From Sporolactobacillus shoreicorticis (lineage in GTDB: Bacteria > Bacillota > Bacilli > Bacillales > Sporolactobacillaceae), in the NCBI RefSeq assembly GCF_024125445.1, contig NZ_JAMXWM010000007.1, positions 62,001 to 126,000 of the forward strand: a DNA stretch of 64,000 nucleotides, written 5' to 3'. Below the pieces are notes generated by a model. That model searched no databases, was not told the DNA's origin, and was given only the letters and a program-made list of their open reading frames with translations. The position numbers and the translations under genes were made by a program. Positions 53,917-64,000 of the stretch are shown piece by piece. The first letter of the stretch is position 1. Every line of letters starts with the position of its first letter.

Positions 53917-54228
53917 ATGGCAGACCAGAAGACGATTCGATTAACAAAAAATGAAATTCTCCATAAGGAATTTAAAACCGGTTTTCATGGCTATCAGCAG
54001 GATGAGGTTGATCAGTTTTTAGATATTGTGATCAGTGATTATGATATTTTCAACGCAGAAATCCTGCGTCTGCGCGAGGAAAACAAACGGCTCAAAAGTC
54101 AGCTCACAGATGGAGAGGGACAGCGTACTGCCGCACCAGTTGAGAATCAGGGTTTGACTAATTACGATATTTTAAAACGGCTGTCTAATCTTGAAAAACA
54201 CGTTTTCGGCAGCAGACTCGGCGAATAA
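53917..54228 (+). CDS. gpsB: Cell division protein GpsB
   Basis: A 103-residue DivIVA-like protein. The N-terminal membrane-binding and dimer domain has EFKTGFHGYQQDEVDQFLDI, then a coiled coil (ILRLREENKRLKSQL), a variable linker and the C-terminal trimerising NYDILKRLSNLEKHVFG. GpsB shuttles penicillin-binding proteins between septum and side wall. A TTGACA at 53856 has no well-placed -10, so the promoter is unclear. rnpB follows on the same strand. Confidence 0.95.
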   Translation: MADQKTIRLTKNEILHKEFKTGFHGYQQDEVDQFLDIVISDYDIFNAEILRLREENKRLKSQLTDGEGQRTAAPVENQGLTNYDILKRLSNLEKHVFGSRLGE

Positions 54229-54241
54229 TGCCGATAAAGGG

Positions 54242-54270
54242 TTGTTTCTTTAATTAAATTGGATTATAAT
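54242..54270 (+). promoter_or_regulatory. Promoter of rnpB
   Basis: TTGTTT (54242-54247), 17-nt spacer, perfect TATAAT (54265-54270). It predicts transcription from about 54278, matching the RNA 5' end. Confidence 0.7.
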
Positions 54271-54277
54271 GTATAGC

Positions 54278-54690
54278 TGTGACATTGTTCGTGTTCGGGT
54301 GATCGCTGTATCTCTTGCAGATATAGAGGAAAGTCCATGCTCGCACGGTCTGTGATGACCGTAGTGTTCGTGCCTGGCGAAGTCATAAGCCAGGGTAGTT
54401 CGGAGCAATCTGAGCTAACGGCGGGAGAGAAACCTGTGTTCCTTCGGGAATATGGTTTGTCATCCCATAAAGTGCCATAGTGACGATGTCTTTTGGAAAC
54501 AAAAGAAGTGGAACGCGGTAAACCCCTCGAGCGGGAAACTCAAACTTGGTAGAGGAACCCTTTGGAAGGAATCAAACGGAAAAAGGGACAGATAATTCTG
54601 TAGATAGATGATTGCCGCCTCCGTACGAGGAGCGTGCAGCTCCGTTTGAGTGCGAAGGTACAGAACATGGCTTACAGAACATGAATAATG
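54278..54690 (+). ncRNA. rnpB: RNase P RNA, Bacillus (B) type
   Basis: Closely follows the B. subtilis RNase P RNA. It has GTTCGGGTGATCGCTG near the 5' end, AGAGGAAAGTCCATGCTCGC (CR-I), the GAAGTCATAAGCCAGGG hairpin, GTGGAACGCGGTAAACCCCT, the AGATGATTGCCGCC segment (CR-IV/V) and a 3' end at CATGGCTTACAGAAC. This is the catalytic subunit that matures tRNA 5' ends. Ends are approximate. Its place between gpsB and ypsC is conserved. Confidence 0.95.
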
Positions 54691-54705
54691 CATTTTAATG
54701 AAGAA

Positions 54706-54728
54706 AAAGCCCATTAAGGGCTTTTTTT
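54706..54728 (+). terminator. Terminator of rnpB
   Basis: AAAGCCC (54706-54712) and GGGCTTT (54718-54724) around ATTAA, then a T tract. Confidence 0.9.
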
Positions 54729-54884
54729 GTTCGATTAAAAAGAGCATAAAATGAATGAGGCAGATCGGCATTGTTTTGTACCGGGGGGTTCTGTCATAAA
54801 TCTTGTGATTACGGTTTATTTTGATAAATATAATTGATACATTTGGCAATAGAATGCAGGAGTTCCTGAGAAAGGAAAAGCGAC

Positions 54885-56021
54885 ATGAGTGAGAAATGGA
54901 CGCTGATTGCGACGGCAGCAATGGGATTAGAAGCAATTGCTGCGCGAGAGTTAAGAAGTTTAGGATACAAAGATTTAAAAGTAGAAAACGGCAGAATTTT
55001 ATTTTCCGGAGGGCCTTTGGATATTTGCCGATGCAATCTCTGGCTCCGCACAGCAGATCGAATCAGGCTTCAAATCGGTGCTTTTAAAGCGGATACCTTC
55101 GACAACTTGTTTGAACAGACAAAGGCACTTCCCTGGGCAGAGATCCTTCCAAGGAATGCCATGTTCCCAGTGATTGGGAAATCCCATAAATCAATATTGC
55201 ACAGTGTTCCTGATTGCCAAGCAATTGTTAAAAAAGCAATTGTTGAATCAATGAAACAGCACTATAATCAAGAATGGTTTGATGAAGACGGACCGATGTT
55301 TAAAATCCAGATTGCTCTCGAAAAGGATTGGGTGACACTTGCTATTGATACTTCGGGTGATGGTTTGCATAAGCGGGGCTACAGACAGCTGCACAACTTA
55401 GCACCGCTAAAGGAAACTTTGGCAAGCGCATTAATTTTGCTCAGTCGCTGGAACCCGAATCAGCCGTTTGTCGATCCCTTCTGTGGTTCAGGTACCTTAC
55501 CAATCGAAGCAGCTATGATCGGTCAGAATATTGCGCCGGGATTCAATCGGGACTTTGTTTCCGAATCATGGCCGATTATTGCGAGTGGCTGCTGGGAGCA
55601 AGCACGTGAGGAAGCAGAAAGCATGGCAAACTATGACCAGCCTTTAATGATTACGGGTAGTGACATTGATCACAAAATGATTGAACTGTCTGAGCATAAT
55701 GCGCTTGAAGCCGGCTTTAACGGATTAATTACATTTAAGCAAATGCAGGTCGCTGATTTTACAACGAAGGATGAGAATGGATGTATGATTGGAAATCCGC
55801 CGTACGGAGAACGAATGGGCGACCGCCAGCAGATTCAAATGATTTGCCGTGATCTGGGAGAACTATTTCAAACCTATAAATTATGGTCTTTTTACTTTAT
55901 CTCATCTTTTGAAAAATTTGAGAATTTCTTTGGCCGTCCAGCAAGCAAGAAAAGAAAGCTGTATAATGGACGAATTCGGACCGACTTTTATCAATACTTT
56001 GGGAAAAAATACATGGATTAA
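54885..56021 (+). CDS. ypsC: THUMP-domain RNA methyltransferase (YpsC/RlmL-type)
   Basis: A 378-residue class I SAM-dependent methyltransferase. The N-terminal THUMP region (~40-160) is followed by the SAM motif FVDPFCGSGTLPIEAAMIGQ (~195-214) and the catalytic IGNPPYGERMGD (N-P-P-Y) that marks N2-guanine methylation. RlmL-type members modify G2445 of 23S rRNA. B. subtilis ypsC sits in the same place after rnpB. The start ATG 54885 follows GAAAGGAAAAGCGAC. Confidence 0.93.
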   Translation: MSEKWTLIATAAMGLEAIAARELRSLGYKDLKVENGRILFSGGPLDICRCNLWLRTADRIRLQIGAFKADTFDNLFEQTKALPWAEILPRNAMFPVIGKSHKSILHSVPDCQAIVKKAIVESMKQHYNQEWFDEDGPMFKIQIALEKDWVTLAIDTSGDGLHKRGYRQLHNLAPLKETLASALILLSRWNPNQPFVDPFCGSGTLPIEAAMIGQNIAPGFNRDFVSESWPIIASGCWEQAREEAESMANYDQPLMITGSDIDHKMIELSEHNALEAGFNGLITFKQMQVADFTTKDENGCMIGNPPYGERMGDRQQIQMICRDLGELFQTYKLWSFYFISSFEKFENFFGRPASKKRKLYNGRIRTDFYQYFGKKYMD

Positions 56022-56069
56022 CACAAACTGATCAGGCAAATGATTCTTCTGAGAAAGAAGGACATTACA

Positions 56070-56135
56070 ATGAATACAGAGAAAAGAATGAAGGAAGCAC
56101 TTCCTGCATTTACTATCGTAAAAGGGGCGTTATGA
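56070..56135 (+). CDS. Possible 21-residue leader ORF coupled to the M32 carboxypeptidase
   Basis: ATG 56070 encodes MNTEKRMKEALPAFTIVKGA and one more Leu, with AGAAGG about eight bases upstream. The TGA directly abuts the carboxypeptidase ATG at 56136. No family resemblance; it could exist only to couple translation, or be chance. Confidence 0.3.
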   Translation: MNTEKRMKEALPAFTIVKGAL

Positions 56136-57647
56136 ATGGCGATTACTGAAATTGTAGACTCTTATAATAAACATGTAAAAAAAATCATGGATTTTAACGA
56201 GTCCATCGCACTCGCAGAATGGGATATGCGGACAGGTGCGCCGAAAAAGGGCATAAAGCAGCGTTCAGAAGTTGTTGGAACGCTCTCTGATGAAGTTTTT
56301 AAACGATCGACTTCAGACGAAATGAAAGGATACATAGACGCGTTGACTGATCCGGCGGTTCAAGATCAATTAAGCTTAGTTACAAAAAGAATGATCGAGG
56401 ATTCAAAAAAAACATATGACCGATTCATCAATATCCCTTCTGAGGAGAACAAAGCGTATGTTATTCTTCAATCCGAAGCGCAGGATGTATGGAAAGAAGC
56501 AAAGGAAAAAAGTGATTTTGCCATGCTTCAACCATACTTGGAAAAAATGGTTGCATTCAAACGGAAATTCATTGAATACTGGGGTATTAAGAAAAATAAA
56601 TACGATGCATTGCTTGATTTATACGAGCCTGGGGTGACAGTTAAAACCATTGATCAAGTATTTGACAAACTTCGCAAGGGGCTGATTCCATTAGTTGAAG
56701 CGGTTGCCGCATCCAAAGATCAACCGGAAAAAGCATTTTTATCTGTTCCATTTCCTATTGAAAAGCAAAAGGCGCTGTGCCTCCATTTGCTCAAGGAAAT
56801 CGGATACGATTTTGATGCCGGTCGCCTTGACGAAACAGAACATCCCTTTGAAATCACGCTCAATCCCGGTGATGTGCGTGTGACAACGAATTATCAGGAA
56901 ACTGATTTTATCTCTACGGTGTTAGGAACCATTCATGAAGGAGGCCATGCTCTGTACGAACAGCATATATCCCGTGAATTAGTAGGAACACCGCTTTGTG
57001 CAGGAACCTCGATGGGTATCCACGAGTCGCAGTCCCTCTTCTTTGAAAATTTTATCGGCCGAAGCAAAGCATTCTGGTCGTGTCATTATGAAGAGTTGAA
57101 AAGGTTTGCAAACGGCCAGTTTGACGGCATATCTCTCGATGATTTTTATCGAGCAATCAATGTGTCTCAACCATCACTTATTCGTACCTTGGCAGATGAA
57201 TTAACCTATCCGCTTCATATTATGGTACGCTACGATATTGAAAAAGGATTGTTTAATGGAGAATTGAGCGTAAAGGATTTGCCGGGAGTGTGGAACGAAA
57301 AAATGAACGAATATCTGGGCATTACTCCAAACAATGATCGTGAGGGTGTGCTTCAGGATATTCACTGGCCGGGCGGAGATTTCGGCTACTTCCCATCCTA
57401 TGCACTGGGTTACGTTTATGCTGCTCAATTTAAGAACACGATGGTTAAAGATATACCTGACTTCAACGTTCGCGTCGGTTCAGGCGATCTAAAAGTGGTT
57501 ACAGAGTGGCTCAGCAAACACATTCATCAGTTCGGAAGCTTAAAAAAACCGCTTAAAATTCTCAATGATACGACTGAAGAGGGACCGAATCCAAATTATT
57601 TATTAAATGATCTGTCGAAAAAATATAGTGACATCTATCGCCTTTAA
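56136..57647 (+). CDS. ypwA: M32 metallocarboxypeptidase (YpwA-like)
   Basis: A 503-residue, mostly helical protein of normal M32 length. The zinc site is TIHEGGHALYEQ (H-E-x-x-H), with the third ligand Glu in GIHESQSLFFEN about 30 residues on. M32 enzymes remove C-terminal residues from peptides in the cytoplasm. AAAGGGGCG precedes the ATG at 56136. It follows ypsC after 114 nt and precedes parE. Confidence 0.95.
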   Translation: MAITEIVDSYNKHVKKIMDFNESIALAEWDMRTGAPKKGIKQRSEVVGTLSDEVFKRSTSDEMKGYIDALTDPAVQDQLSLVTKRMIEDSKKTYDRFINIPSEENKAYVILQSEAQDVWKEAKEKSDFAMLQPYLEKMVAFKRKFIEYWGIKKNKYDALLDLYEPGVTVKTIDQVFDKLRKGLIPLVEAVAASKDQPEKAFLSVPFPIEKQKALCLHLLKEIGYDFDAGRLDETEHPFEITLNPGDVRVTTNYQETDFISTVLGTIHEGGHALYEQHISRELVGTPLCAGTSMGIHESQSLFFENFIGRSKAFWSCHYEELKRFANGQFDGISLDDFYRAINVSQPSLIRTLADELTYPLHIMVRYDIEKGLFNGELSVKDLPGVWNEKMNEYLGITPNNDREGVLQDIHWPGGDFGYFPSYALGYVYAAQFKNTMVKDIPDFNVRVGSGDLKVVTEWLSKHIHQFGSLKKPLKILNDTTEEGPNPNYLLNDLSKKYSDIYRL

Positions 57648-57743
57648 TCCATATGATTCAAAGAAACAAGTCGAACATCAGAGATAGATCAGAACGCATT
57701 CTGTTCCCTGCTGAACAGGATGTTGGAGAAAGGGGTTCTTTAT

Positions 57744-59702
57744 TTGGCAAGACAAGTATCAGCTTATGATGATGACACAATACAAATACTCGAGGGCCTG
57801 GAGGCTGTACGAAAACGTCCGGGCATGTATATTGGTTCTACCGATTCAAGAGGGCTGCATCATCTTGTTTATGAAATTGTTGATAATGCGGTAGATGAAG
57901 CACTCGCCGGTTATGGAAATGAAATTTTCGTTCGCATTCATAAAGACGGAAGTGTAAGCGTGCGTGACTTTGGCCGCGGGATGCCTACCGGAATGCATCG
58001 AACAGGGAAACCAACGATAGAAGTTATCTTTACCATTCTGCACGCAGGAGGCAAGTTCGGACAGAGCGGCGGTTATAAAACAAGCGGCGGACTGCATGGT
58101 GTCGGCTCTTCTGTTGTCAATGCACTTTCAGAATGGCTGGAAGTTACCATCTGGCGCGACGGAAAGACTTTCAAGCAGCGTTTTGAACATGGTGGTCATC
58201 CGGCGACAACTCTGGAAGAAATCGGAACGACCCGCGAGACAGGATCATTGATTCATTTTAAACCGGATGCAACAATTTTTAGTACAACGGCGTATCAGTT
58301 TGATATTCTAAGCGAACGGCTCCGCGAATCAGCGTTTCTGCAAAAGGGAATGAAGATTGTTCTGACCGATGAACGAAGTGACCGTGAAGAAGTTTATCAC
58401 TATGAAGAAGGAATTAAAGAATTTGTCGCTTACTTAAATGAAGACAAGGACGTCCTTCATCCGGTCGTTGCCTTTGAAGGTACAGCCAGTGAAATGGAGG
58501 TTGAGGTCGCATTTCAGTATAACGACGGCTATTCGGAAAATTTAATCTCATTTGTTAATCATGTACGTACTAAGGACGGCGGGACGCATGAATCCGGATT
58601 TCGTACAGCGCTGACGCGCGTGTTCAATGATTATGCGCGAAAAAGTGGTATTTTGAAGGAAAAAGAGAAGAATCTGGATGGTACGGATATTCGTGAAGGG
58701 TTCATGGGCATCGTTTCTATTCGCGTTCCGGAGCATTTGCTTCAGTTTGAGGGTCAGACGAAGGAAAAGCTCGGAACGAGCGAAGCACGGTCAGCAGTAG
58801 ACACGGTTGTATCAGAACAGCTCGCCTATTTTCTTGAAGAAAATCCTCAGACAAGCGAAAGATTAATTCGAAAGGCGACACGTGCACGTCAAGCGCGTAT
58901 CGCTGCACGAAAAGCAAGAGAAGATGCAAGAAACGGTAAAAAGTCGAAGCGTAAGGAAACGATGCTCAGCGGAAAGCTGACTCCGGCATCTTCTAAAAAT
59001 GCGGAACGGAACGAGTTGTACCTTGTCGAAGGTGATTCAGCGGGAGGTTCGGCGAAACAGGGACGCGATCGTAAATTTCAAGCTGTTTTGCCGCTTCGAG
59101 GCAAAGTCATTAACACACAAAAGGCCCGGCTTGAAGAAATTATGAAAAACGAAGAAATCAACACGATTATTTATGCGATTGGCGCAGGAGTAGGTTCGGA
59201 TTTTTCTATTAAAGACAGTAATTACGATAAAATTATTATCATGACGGATGCCGACAACGATGGCGCACATATTCAAGTGCTTCTTCTTACTTTCTTCTAT
59301 CGGTATATGCGGCCATTAATCGACGCAGGCAAAGTGTATATAGCACTGCCACCTCTCTATAAAGTAAGTAAAGGGATCGGGAAGAAAGAAAAACTGGAAT
59401 ATGCTTGGGACGATAATGGGCTTAAGGAAGCAATAAAAAAAATCGGCAAAGGCTACACTATCCAGCGTTACAAAGGTTTAGGCGAGATGAATGCCGATCA
59501 ACTGTGGGAAACAACGATGAATCCTGAATCGAGAACCTTGATTCAGGTTCATATTGAAGATAAAGCCTATGCTGAGCGCAGGGTGAGTACACTTATGGGT
59601 GATAAAGTGGAACCGCGGCGCAAGTGGATCGAAACGCATGTGGCATTTGGACTTGAAGAAGAGGTAAGTGAAGGATTGACCGCTGTGAAAGGTGCTGATT
59701 AA
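57744..59702 (+). CDS. parE: DNA topoisomerase IV subunit B
   Basis: A 652-residue GyrB/ParE-type ATPase. The GHKL domain has [24 protein letters not shown] and [14 protein letters not shown]. The TOPRIM domain has [20 protein letters not shown] and [19 protein letters not shown]. The Lys-Gln in [12 protein letters not shown] and the adjacency to parC favour ParE over GyrB. TTG 57744 is eight bases after GAAAGGGG and gives the normal N-terminus; ATG 57720 would add eight residues. Topo IV decatenates replicated chromosomes. Confidence 0.95.
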   Translation: MARQVSAYDDDTIQILEGLEAVRKRPGMYIGSTDSRGLHHLVYEIVDNAVDEALAGYGNEIFVRIHKDGSVSVRDFGRGMPTGMHRTGKPTIEVIFTILHAGGKFGQSGGYKTSGGLHGVGSSVVNALSEWLEVTIWRDGKTFKQRFEHGGHPATTLEEIGTTRETGSLIHFKPDATIFSTTAYQFDILSERLRESAFLQKGMKIVLTDERSDREEVYHYEEGIKEFVAYLNEDKDVLHPVVAFEGTASEMEVEVAFQYNDGYSENLISFVNHVRTKDGGTHESGFRTALTRVFNDYARKSGILKEKEKNLDGTDIREGFMGIVSIRVPEHLLQFEGQTKEKLGTSEARSAVDTVVSEQLAYFLEENPQTSERLIRKATRARQARIAARKAREDARNGKKSKRKETMLSGKLTPASSKNAERNELYLVEGDSAGGSAKQGRDRKFQAVLPLRGKVINTQKARLEEIMKNEEINTIIYAIGAGVGSDFSIKDSNYDKIIIMTDADNDGAHIQVLLLTFFYRYMRPLIDAGKVYIALPPLYKVSKGIGKKEKLEYAWDDNGLKEAIKKIGKGYTIQRYKGLGEMNADQLWETTMNPESRTLIQVHIEDKAYAERRVSTLMGDKVEPRRKWIETHVAFGLEEEVSEGLTAVKGAD

Positions 59703-59704
59703 CT

Positions 59705-62152
59705 GTGGCAAATAGAGAAAAATTAGTGAATCGGACGCTCGAAGAAGTCATGGGCGACCGATTCGGCATTTATAGCAAATATATTATTCAGGAGCGTGCG
59801 CTTCCCGATGTTCGAGACGGATTAAAGCCTGTGCAGCGTCGCATTCTTTATGCAATGCTTCGGGACGGTAATACAAACGACAAACCGTTCCGCAAGTCGG
59901 CGAAAACGGTCGGCAACGTCATCGGCAACTACCATCCGCATGGTGATTCCTCAGTCTACGAAGCAATGGTACGTATGAGCCAGGATTGGAAAGTACGGAT
60001 GCCGCTTATTGAAATGCACGGAAACAACGGCAGTCTTGACGGCGATCCGCCGGCGGCAATGCGTTACACAGAGGCTCGGTTGTCGAAGATATCTGCCGAG
60101 CTGCTGAGCGATCTGGATGCGAAAACAGTCGACTACGTGCTTAACTTTGATGACACAACGGAAGAACCCACTGTTTTTCCGTCAAAATTTCCCAATTTGC
60201 TGGTTAATGGTTCAACTGGAATTTCGGCGGGCTACGCAACGGACATTCCACCACACTGCTTGTCTGAAATCATTGATGCAACGATTATGCTAATGGAAAA
60301 TCCAAGCGCTACGGTCGATGATTTAATGACCTATGTTAAAGGGCCGGATTTTCCAACAGGTGGAATTGTTCAGGGATTGGACGGAATTAAGAAAGCATAT
60401 AAAACGGGGAAAGGTAAAATTGTGCTGCGCGCCCGTACTGAAATTGACACTTTGCGTACAGGACGAAAACAGATTATCGTTACTGAGTTGCCCTATGAAG
60501 TTAATAAAGCGCTGCTCGTGAAGAAGATGGACGAACTTCGTCTTGATCATAAGGTTGAGGGCGTTTCAGAAGTGCGTGATGAGACAGACCGCAGCGGCAT
60601 GCGTATTATTATTGAATTAAAAAAAGATGCAGATCCAAACGGTATTTTAAATTTTTATTTTAAAAATACCGATTTACAGATCTCATACAACTTTAATATG
60701 GTCGCCATTGATCATAAAGCACCAAGGCAGCTGGGGCTTAGGGAGATTCTTGAAGCCTATATTGAACACCAAAAAGAAGTTGTCACTCGCCGATCACAAT
60801 TTGAACTTCAAAAAAGTATTGAACGACAACACATCGTTCGAGGATTAATCAAAGCAATCTCAATTCTTGATGAAGTCATTCGTGTGATCCGAAGCTCAAA
60901 GGATAAAAAGAACGCAAAACAGAATCTCTGTGACGTTTTTGCATTTACTGAAATTCAGGCGGAAGCAATCGTAAATTTACAACTGTATCGTTTAACAAAT
61001 ACGGACATTGTCACACTTCAAGAGGAAGAGCATCAATTGGACTTAACCATTGCACGATTGCAGGGAATACTTAATTCCGGCAAAAAATTGATCGCGGTCA
61101 TCAAAAAGGAACTATTAAATGTTCGAAATAAATATGCGGACGCAAGAAGAACAACCATTGAAGCAGAAATTGAAGAAATCAAAATTAATCTTGAAGTCAT
61201 GGTTGCTTCTGAAGAGGTCATGGTATCCTTAACAAAACATGGCTATGTGAAGCGTTCAAGTTTGCGATCTTATACGGCAAGTGGCGACGATGGTGTGGCA
61301 ATGAAGGACACGGACCATTCACTGTTTCAGAAGCAGATGAACACAACCGATACCTTGCTCGTATTTACAGACAAGGGCCGATACGTTTATTTGCCTGTCC
61401 ATGAAATTCAGGATCGTCGCTGGAAGGAGCTTGGCCAGCACATTGCAAGCATTGTTCCGATCGATCCGGATGAAGCGATTATTTCAGCCGTTCCTGTAAG
61501 TGATTTTGAACACAGCAGATTGTATATGACGTTCTTAACGAAACTAGGTATGGTCAAACGGACAAAATTACTGGAATATAAAGCGCAGCGCCGTTCAAAG
61601 CCCTTGACCGCTTTAAAATTAAAGAAAGATGACTCATGTCTTGCTGCCATGGTCACGGACGGATCTTCAGATTTACTACTCGCAACTTATATGGGTTACG
61701 GATTGCGTTTTGCTGAGCAGGAGGCCGGAGAAGTCGGTCAGCGCGCGGCAGGTGTTAAGGCCGTTCAGTTAAAAAATGGCGATACGGTTGCCGGTGCCGT
61801 TGCCCTTAAGAATCAATCATCTGTTCACTTATTGATTGTTACTGATCGCGGGGCCGTCAAGAAAATGAACATAGAAGGCCAAATCGAACAAACCGGCCGG
61901 CCGAGACGCGGTGTACAGTTGCTGCGTGAATTAAAGACGAGACCGCATCATATTGCCGGTTTGGCACTTGTTGGCACGAGTGATCAGATCAACATCAGCA
62001 CGGATAAGGGGAATGTGTTCACACTTCAATCGAAGGACATTCGAGTATCCGATCGGTACAGCAACGGTTCTTTCGTTTTAGATCAGGATGAGGACGGAAA
62101 AGTCAACGAAATTTGGATGGATACGGATCAGGTCAAAAAAAACGAGGATTGA
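59705..62152 (+). CDS. parC: DNA topoisomerase IV subunit A
   Basis: An 815-residue ParC with the winged-helix and tower domains. The active-site tyrosine is in [11 protein letters not shown]. The quinolone region is [20 protein letters not shown], with Ser and Glu at the usual positions, so no classical resistance change. The C-terminal beta-pinwheel (~490-800) has repeats such as DRGRYVYLP-like and [10 protein letters not shown]. It begins at GTG 59705, three bases after the parE stop, so the subunits are co-translated. Confidence 0.96.
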   Translation: MANREKLVNRTLEEVMGDRFGIYSKYIIQERALPDVRDGLKPVQRRILYAMLRDGNTNDKPFRKSAKTVGNVIGNYHPHGDSSVYEAMVRMSQDWKVRMPLIEMHGNNGSLDGDPPAAMRYTEARLSKISAELLSDLDAKTVDYVLNFDDTTEEPTVFPSKFPNLLVNGSTGISAGYATDIPPHCLSEIIDATIMLMENPSATVDDLMTYVKGPDFPTGGIVQGLDGIKKAYKTGKGKIVLRARTEIDTLRTGRKQIIVTELPYEVNKALLVKKMDELRLDHKVEGVSEVRDETDRSGMRIIIELKKDADPNGILNFYFKNTDLQISYNFNMVAIDHKAPRQLGLREILEAYIEHQKEVVTRRSQFELQKSIERQHIVRGLIKAISILDEVIRVIRSSKDKKNAKQNLCDVFAFTEIQAEAIVNLQLYRLTNTDIVTLQEEEHQLDLTIARLQGILNSGKKLIAVIKKELLNVRNKYADARRTTIEAEIEEIKINLEVMVASEEVMVSLTKHGYVKRSSLRSYTASGDDGVAMKDTDHSLFQKQMNTTDTLLVFTDKGRYVYLPVHEIQDRRWKELGQHIASIVPIDPDEAIISAVPVSDFEHSRLYMTFLTKLGMVKRTKLLEYKAQRRSKPLTALKLKKDDSCLAAMVTDGSSDLLLATYMGYGLRFAEQEAGEVGQRAAGVKAVQLKNGDTVAGAVALKNQSSVHLLIVTDRGAVKKMNIEGQIEQTGRPRRGVQLLRELKTRPHHIAGLALVGTSDQINISTDKGNVFTLQSKDIRVSDRYSNGSFVLDQDEDGKVNEIWMDTDQVKKNED

Positions 62153-62156
62153 ATGA

Positions 62157-62636
62157 CTACCTGCGGATAAAAATATGGTAATAAACCATAGTTACAGTGA
62201 GTACAATCAGGTAGATCGGCAACGAGAAGAACAGTTGATACCCATTTTTATAGTGGTAAACGCCGACGTGCCAGGCTAATGCTTCGGCAAACATTGAAAT
62301 CAGTGCCCAAACTGAAATATAAAAGAAATAAGTCGATCGATTTTTTCCAATACCAGTATAAAAGTAAACGAAAAGATAGGCAAAGGGACCAAACATGACG
62401 AATGAAAGCATATCCCAAAAGTCAACAAACGGTGTATCGTTTACGCTATAATAATTAAATGGATTGATACACACCGTATTATCAAAAAAAGCGCTGATAA
62501 AAATACCAATCAGAAGCATTGTGACTGTCTGCTGCCGTGTGAAACGTTTTGGCAGAAGAAAAATAATCACATAGGCTATAATGCCGCTGATCAGAATGAA
62601 CAGTTCATTTGAATTGAAAGCCGTATCTTTTGGCAT
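62157..62636 (-). CDS. CBO0543-type membrane protein (downstream copy)
   Basis: A 159-residue protein from ATG 62636, six bases after AAAGGGAG (an upstream ATG at 62654 is less likely). It has about five hydrophobic helices. It shares IIFLLPKRFTRQQTVTMLLI with its upstream neighbour (LFIILPKRLSREENLFLFLT). The family is found in clostridia and bacilli and has no known function. It is convergent with parC, only four bases apart. Confidence 0.75.
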   Translation of the reverse strand: MPKDTAFNSNELFILISGIIAYVIIFLLPKRFTRQQTVTMLLIGIFISAFFDNTVCINPFNYYSVNDTPFVDFWDMLSFVMFGPFAYLFVYFYTGIGKNRSTYFFYISVWALISMFAEALAWHVGVYHYKNGYQLFFSLPIYLIVLTVTMVYYHIFIRR

Positions 62637-62654
62637 TTGGATCTCCCTTTTCAT

Positions 62655-63128
62655 TTACTCGTCGCCTGATTGCCGTTTTAAACCAAGCAGTTGAAATACT
62701 TTAAGAAGGAACAGCATGAGTATGTAGTAACAAATAAAGTAGACAGACAAAATCAACGTGCTGATTGACGTAACAATGGTATGTTTTTCTTCAAGTTTGC
62801 AAAACAAAATAAATACGAGAAAGCTTGCAGCGAATGTGAGCGACTTTTTCCATAAACCTTTGTCTTGCACTAAATTAATGGAGATCAGTGTGAGCACAGG
62901 GAAAATAACATTCCGATTAAAAAGAAATGCGATTGTCCCTTCAACACTGTAGTTAAATCCGTGATCGCCAAAATACATGCGCTTCGCAGGAATCAAGAGA
63001 GAAATCATAATGGTAATTGAGCAAGTGAGAAATAGAAATAGATTTTCCTCACGGGAAAGCCGTTTGGGCAGTATAATGAAAAGATTCACGACGATCCAAA
63101 TGAGACACAGAGTGACGGCTAGAACCAT
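62655..63128 (-). CDS. CBO0543-type membrane protein (upstream copy)
   Basis: A 157-residue protein with about five hydrophobic helices, starting MVLAVTLCLIWIVVNLFIIL, and a strong AAAGGAGG site seven bases before the ATG. The ILPKRLSREENLFLFL segment between helices 1 and 2 matches the next gene, so the two are tandem paralogs. The stop lies 18 nt before the next start and the pair is probably co-translated. Function unknown. Confidence 0.75.
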   Translation of the reverse strand: MVLAVTLCLIWIVVNLFIILPKRLSREENLFLFLTCSITIMISLLIPAKRMYFGDHGFNYSVEGTIAFLFNRNVIFPVLTLISINLVQDKGLWKKSLTFAASFLVFILFCKLEEKHTIVTSISTLILSVYFICYYILMLFLLKVFQLLGLKRQSGDE

Positions 63129-63337
63129 TCATTTTCCTCCTTTTCGGCGATTAGGTAGGTTGTGAATCATGATGCTGATCAATAATTAGGCCAATTTTGT
63201 ACCTTCCATTATCTTGAACGTTTTTTGGGGAATTCATTCTGATCCATGTGCGTATCTGCTGATTTATCATTTGTCTGTTCGTACTAAGCGTTCTAATGGC
63301 ATTGATCAGAAAAATCACTTAGAATAAAACATGATAA

Positions 63338-63351
63338 AAAATGATCATTTT
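63338..63351. promoter_or_regulatory. 14-bp palindrome upstream of the ferredoxin reductase gene
   Basis: AAAATGATCATTTT is a perfect palindrome 24 nt before the TTG start. With flanking bases, TGATAAA-AA-ATGATCA resembles a Fur-type half-site pair, but spacing differs from the usual 7-1-7. Confidence 0.35.
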
Positions 63352-63374
63352 CTAAGGTAGTTGGAGGGATTGTA

Positions 63375-64000
63375 TTGACCGAAGAACAAGAACTTTTTGA
63401 TATAACGATAATAGGCGGGGGTCCAACGGGACTTTTCACCACTTTTTATGCCGGAATGCGGCAAATGAAAGTGAAAATTATTGAAAGTCTCCCGCAACTT
63501 GGCGGACAGCTCAGTACCCTTTACCCTGAAAAAGAAATCTTCGATGTCGCTGGATTTCCAAAGATCAAGGCAAAAGATCTGGTTAAAAATTTGACGGTAC
63601 AAGCAGAGCAATTTCATCCTGATGTTGTGCTTGATGAAGCGATCAGTTCTATGGTACGGCGAGAAGATGGAGTCATTGAACTGATCGGAGCTTCCGGCCG
63701 CGCTCATCGCACGAAAACCATTGTGATCACTGCCGGAGTCGGCGCGTTCGCGCCACGACCATTAAAGGTCGATCAAAGTGTTGAAAAGTTCACGAACATA
63801 CATTATTATGTTCAGGATGTGACGATTTTTAAAAAGAGACGCGTTGTCATTTTGGGAGGCGGCGATTCCGCCGTTGATTGGGCGAACACCTTGGCCCCGA
63901 TCGCAAAGAGCGTGACCATTATCCATCGCCGCGATCAATTCAGGGCGCATGAAACAAGTGTCGAGGCGATGAAAAAGGCATCTGTGCAAATCAAAACCCC
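63375..64000 (+). CDS. yumC: Ferredoxin--NADP(+) reductase, thioredoxin-reductase-like type (cut by window edge)
   Basis: The frame opens at TTG 63375 after GGAGGGAT and is still open at the right edge (208 codons). It has the FAD motif [17 protein letters not shown], then [20 protein letters not shown] (no redox CxxC, unlike thioredoxin reductase) and the NADP motif [19 protein letters not shown]. This identifies the Gram-positive YumC-type FNR, which exchanges electrons between NADPH and ferredoxin or flavodoxin. The C-terminal third lies beyond the window. Confidence 0.93.
   Translation, partial: MTEEQELFDITIIGGGPTGLFTTFYAGMRQMKVKIIESLPQLGGQLSTLYPEKEIFDVAGFPKIKAKDLVKNLTVQAEQFHPDVVLDEAISSMVRREDGVIELIGASGRAHRTKTIVITAGVGAFAPRPLKVDQSVEKFTNIHYYVQDVTIFKKRRVVILGGGDSAVDWANTLAPIAKSVTIIHRRDQFRAHETSVEAMKKASVQIKT

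Noticed and set aside
1-64000. CRISPR arrays, tRNA genes, IS ends, prophage modules, riboswitches
   Set aside because: No regular direct repeats with spacers, no cloverleaf with CCA-proximal TTCGA arm, no transposase or phage genes, and no recognisable riboswitch core was found by eye. A covariance-model scan would be decisive.

Overview
The window comes from a low-GC, endospore-forming member of the Bacillales. The supporting evidence is a B-type RNase P RNA gene, gpsB, zur, adeR/ald, the MrfAB repair pair, a spore-coat transglutaminase (tgl), frequent TTG/GTG starts and strong Shine-Dalgarno sites. The order mrfA-mrfB-ypsA-gpsB-rnpB-ypsC follows the Bacillus subtilis yprAB-ypsABC order. A Sporolactobacillaceae-like host would fit, but that is inference. 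No IS element, prophage, CRISPR array, tRNA or rRNA gene was seen. All genes look intact apart from the two cut by the window edges.

Layout. 0-10 kb: a cut EamA transporter and an RNase H-like gene, fhs, a BaiN-type flavoprotein, trhO, an orphan HicB-type regulator with a palindromic promoter, the tgl pair, then thyA-dfrA. 10-17.5 kb: gapN, two small paralogous proteins of unknown function, a GNAT enzyme, an ABC-F ATPase behind a candidate attenuator, a CzrA-like ArsR repressor, zur, and a two-gene membrane operon.

17.6-28.5 kb is a cell-wall peptide uptake and recycling island. It holds ykfA (LD-carboxypeptidase), a cytosolic beta-lactamase-fold hydrolase, oppB-C-D-A, ykfB (L-Ala-D/L-Glu epimerase), ykfC (NlpC/P60 endopeptidase) and oppF. 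Two DUF3870 genes are interleaved. Each has its own TTGACA-N17-TATACT promoter and each is followed by a hairpin before the next recycling gene. Murein peptides would be imported by Opp, trimmed by YkfA and YkfC, and epimerised by YkfB.

28.5-42.6 kb: glutamine-dependent nadE, a homodimer-type ABC exporter, a MccF-like S66 peptidase, ald with its activator adeR, a heterodimer-type ABC exporter pair with complementary degenerate ATP sites, an EAL-HDOD protein and a DUF1361 protein. 42.7-47.9 kb: menF-menD-menH-menC, tightly coupled but lacking menB and menE. 48-64 kb: a HAD phosphatase, a sirtuin, mrfAB with a possible SOS-like operator, ypsA, gpsB, rnpB, ypsC, an M32 carboxypeptidase, topoisomerase IV (parE-parC), a tandem pair of CBO0543-type membrane proteins, and the start of a YumC-type ferredoxin-NADP reductase cut by the right edge.

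The observations most worth following are the DUF3870/recycling island, the leader ahead of the ABC-F gene, the transglutaminase partner gene, the HicB operator and the incomplete men operon.
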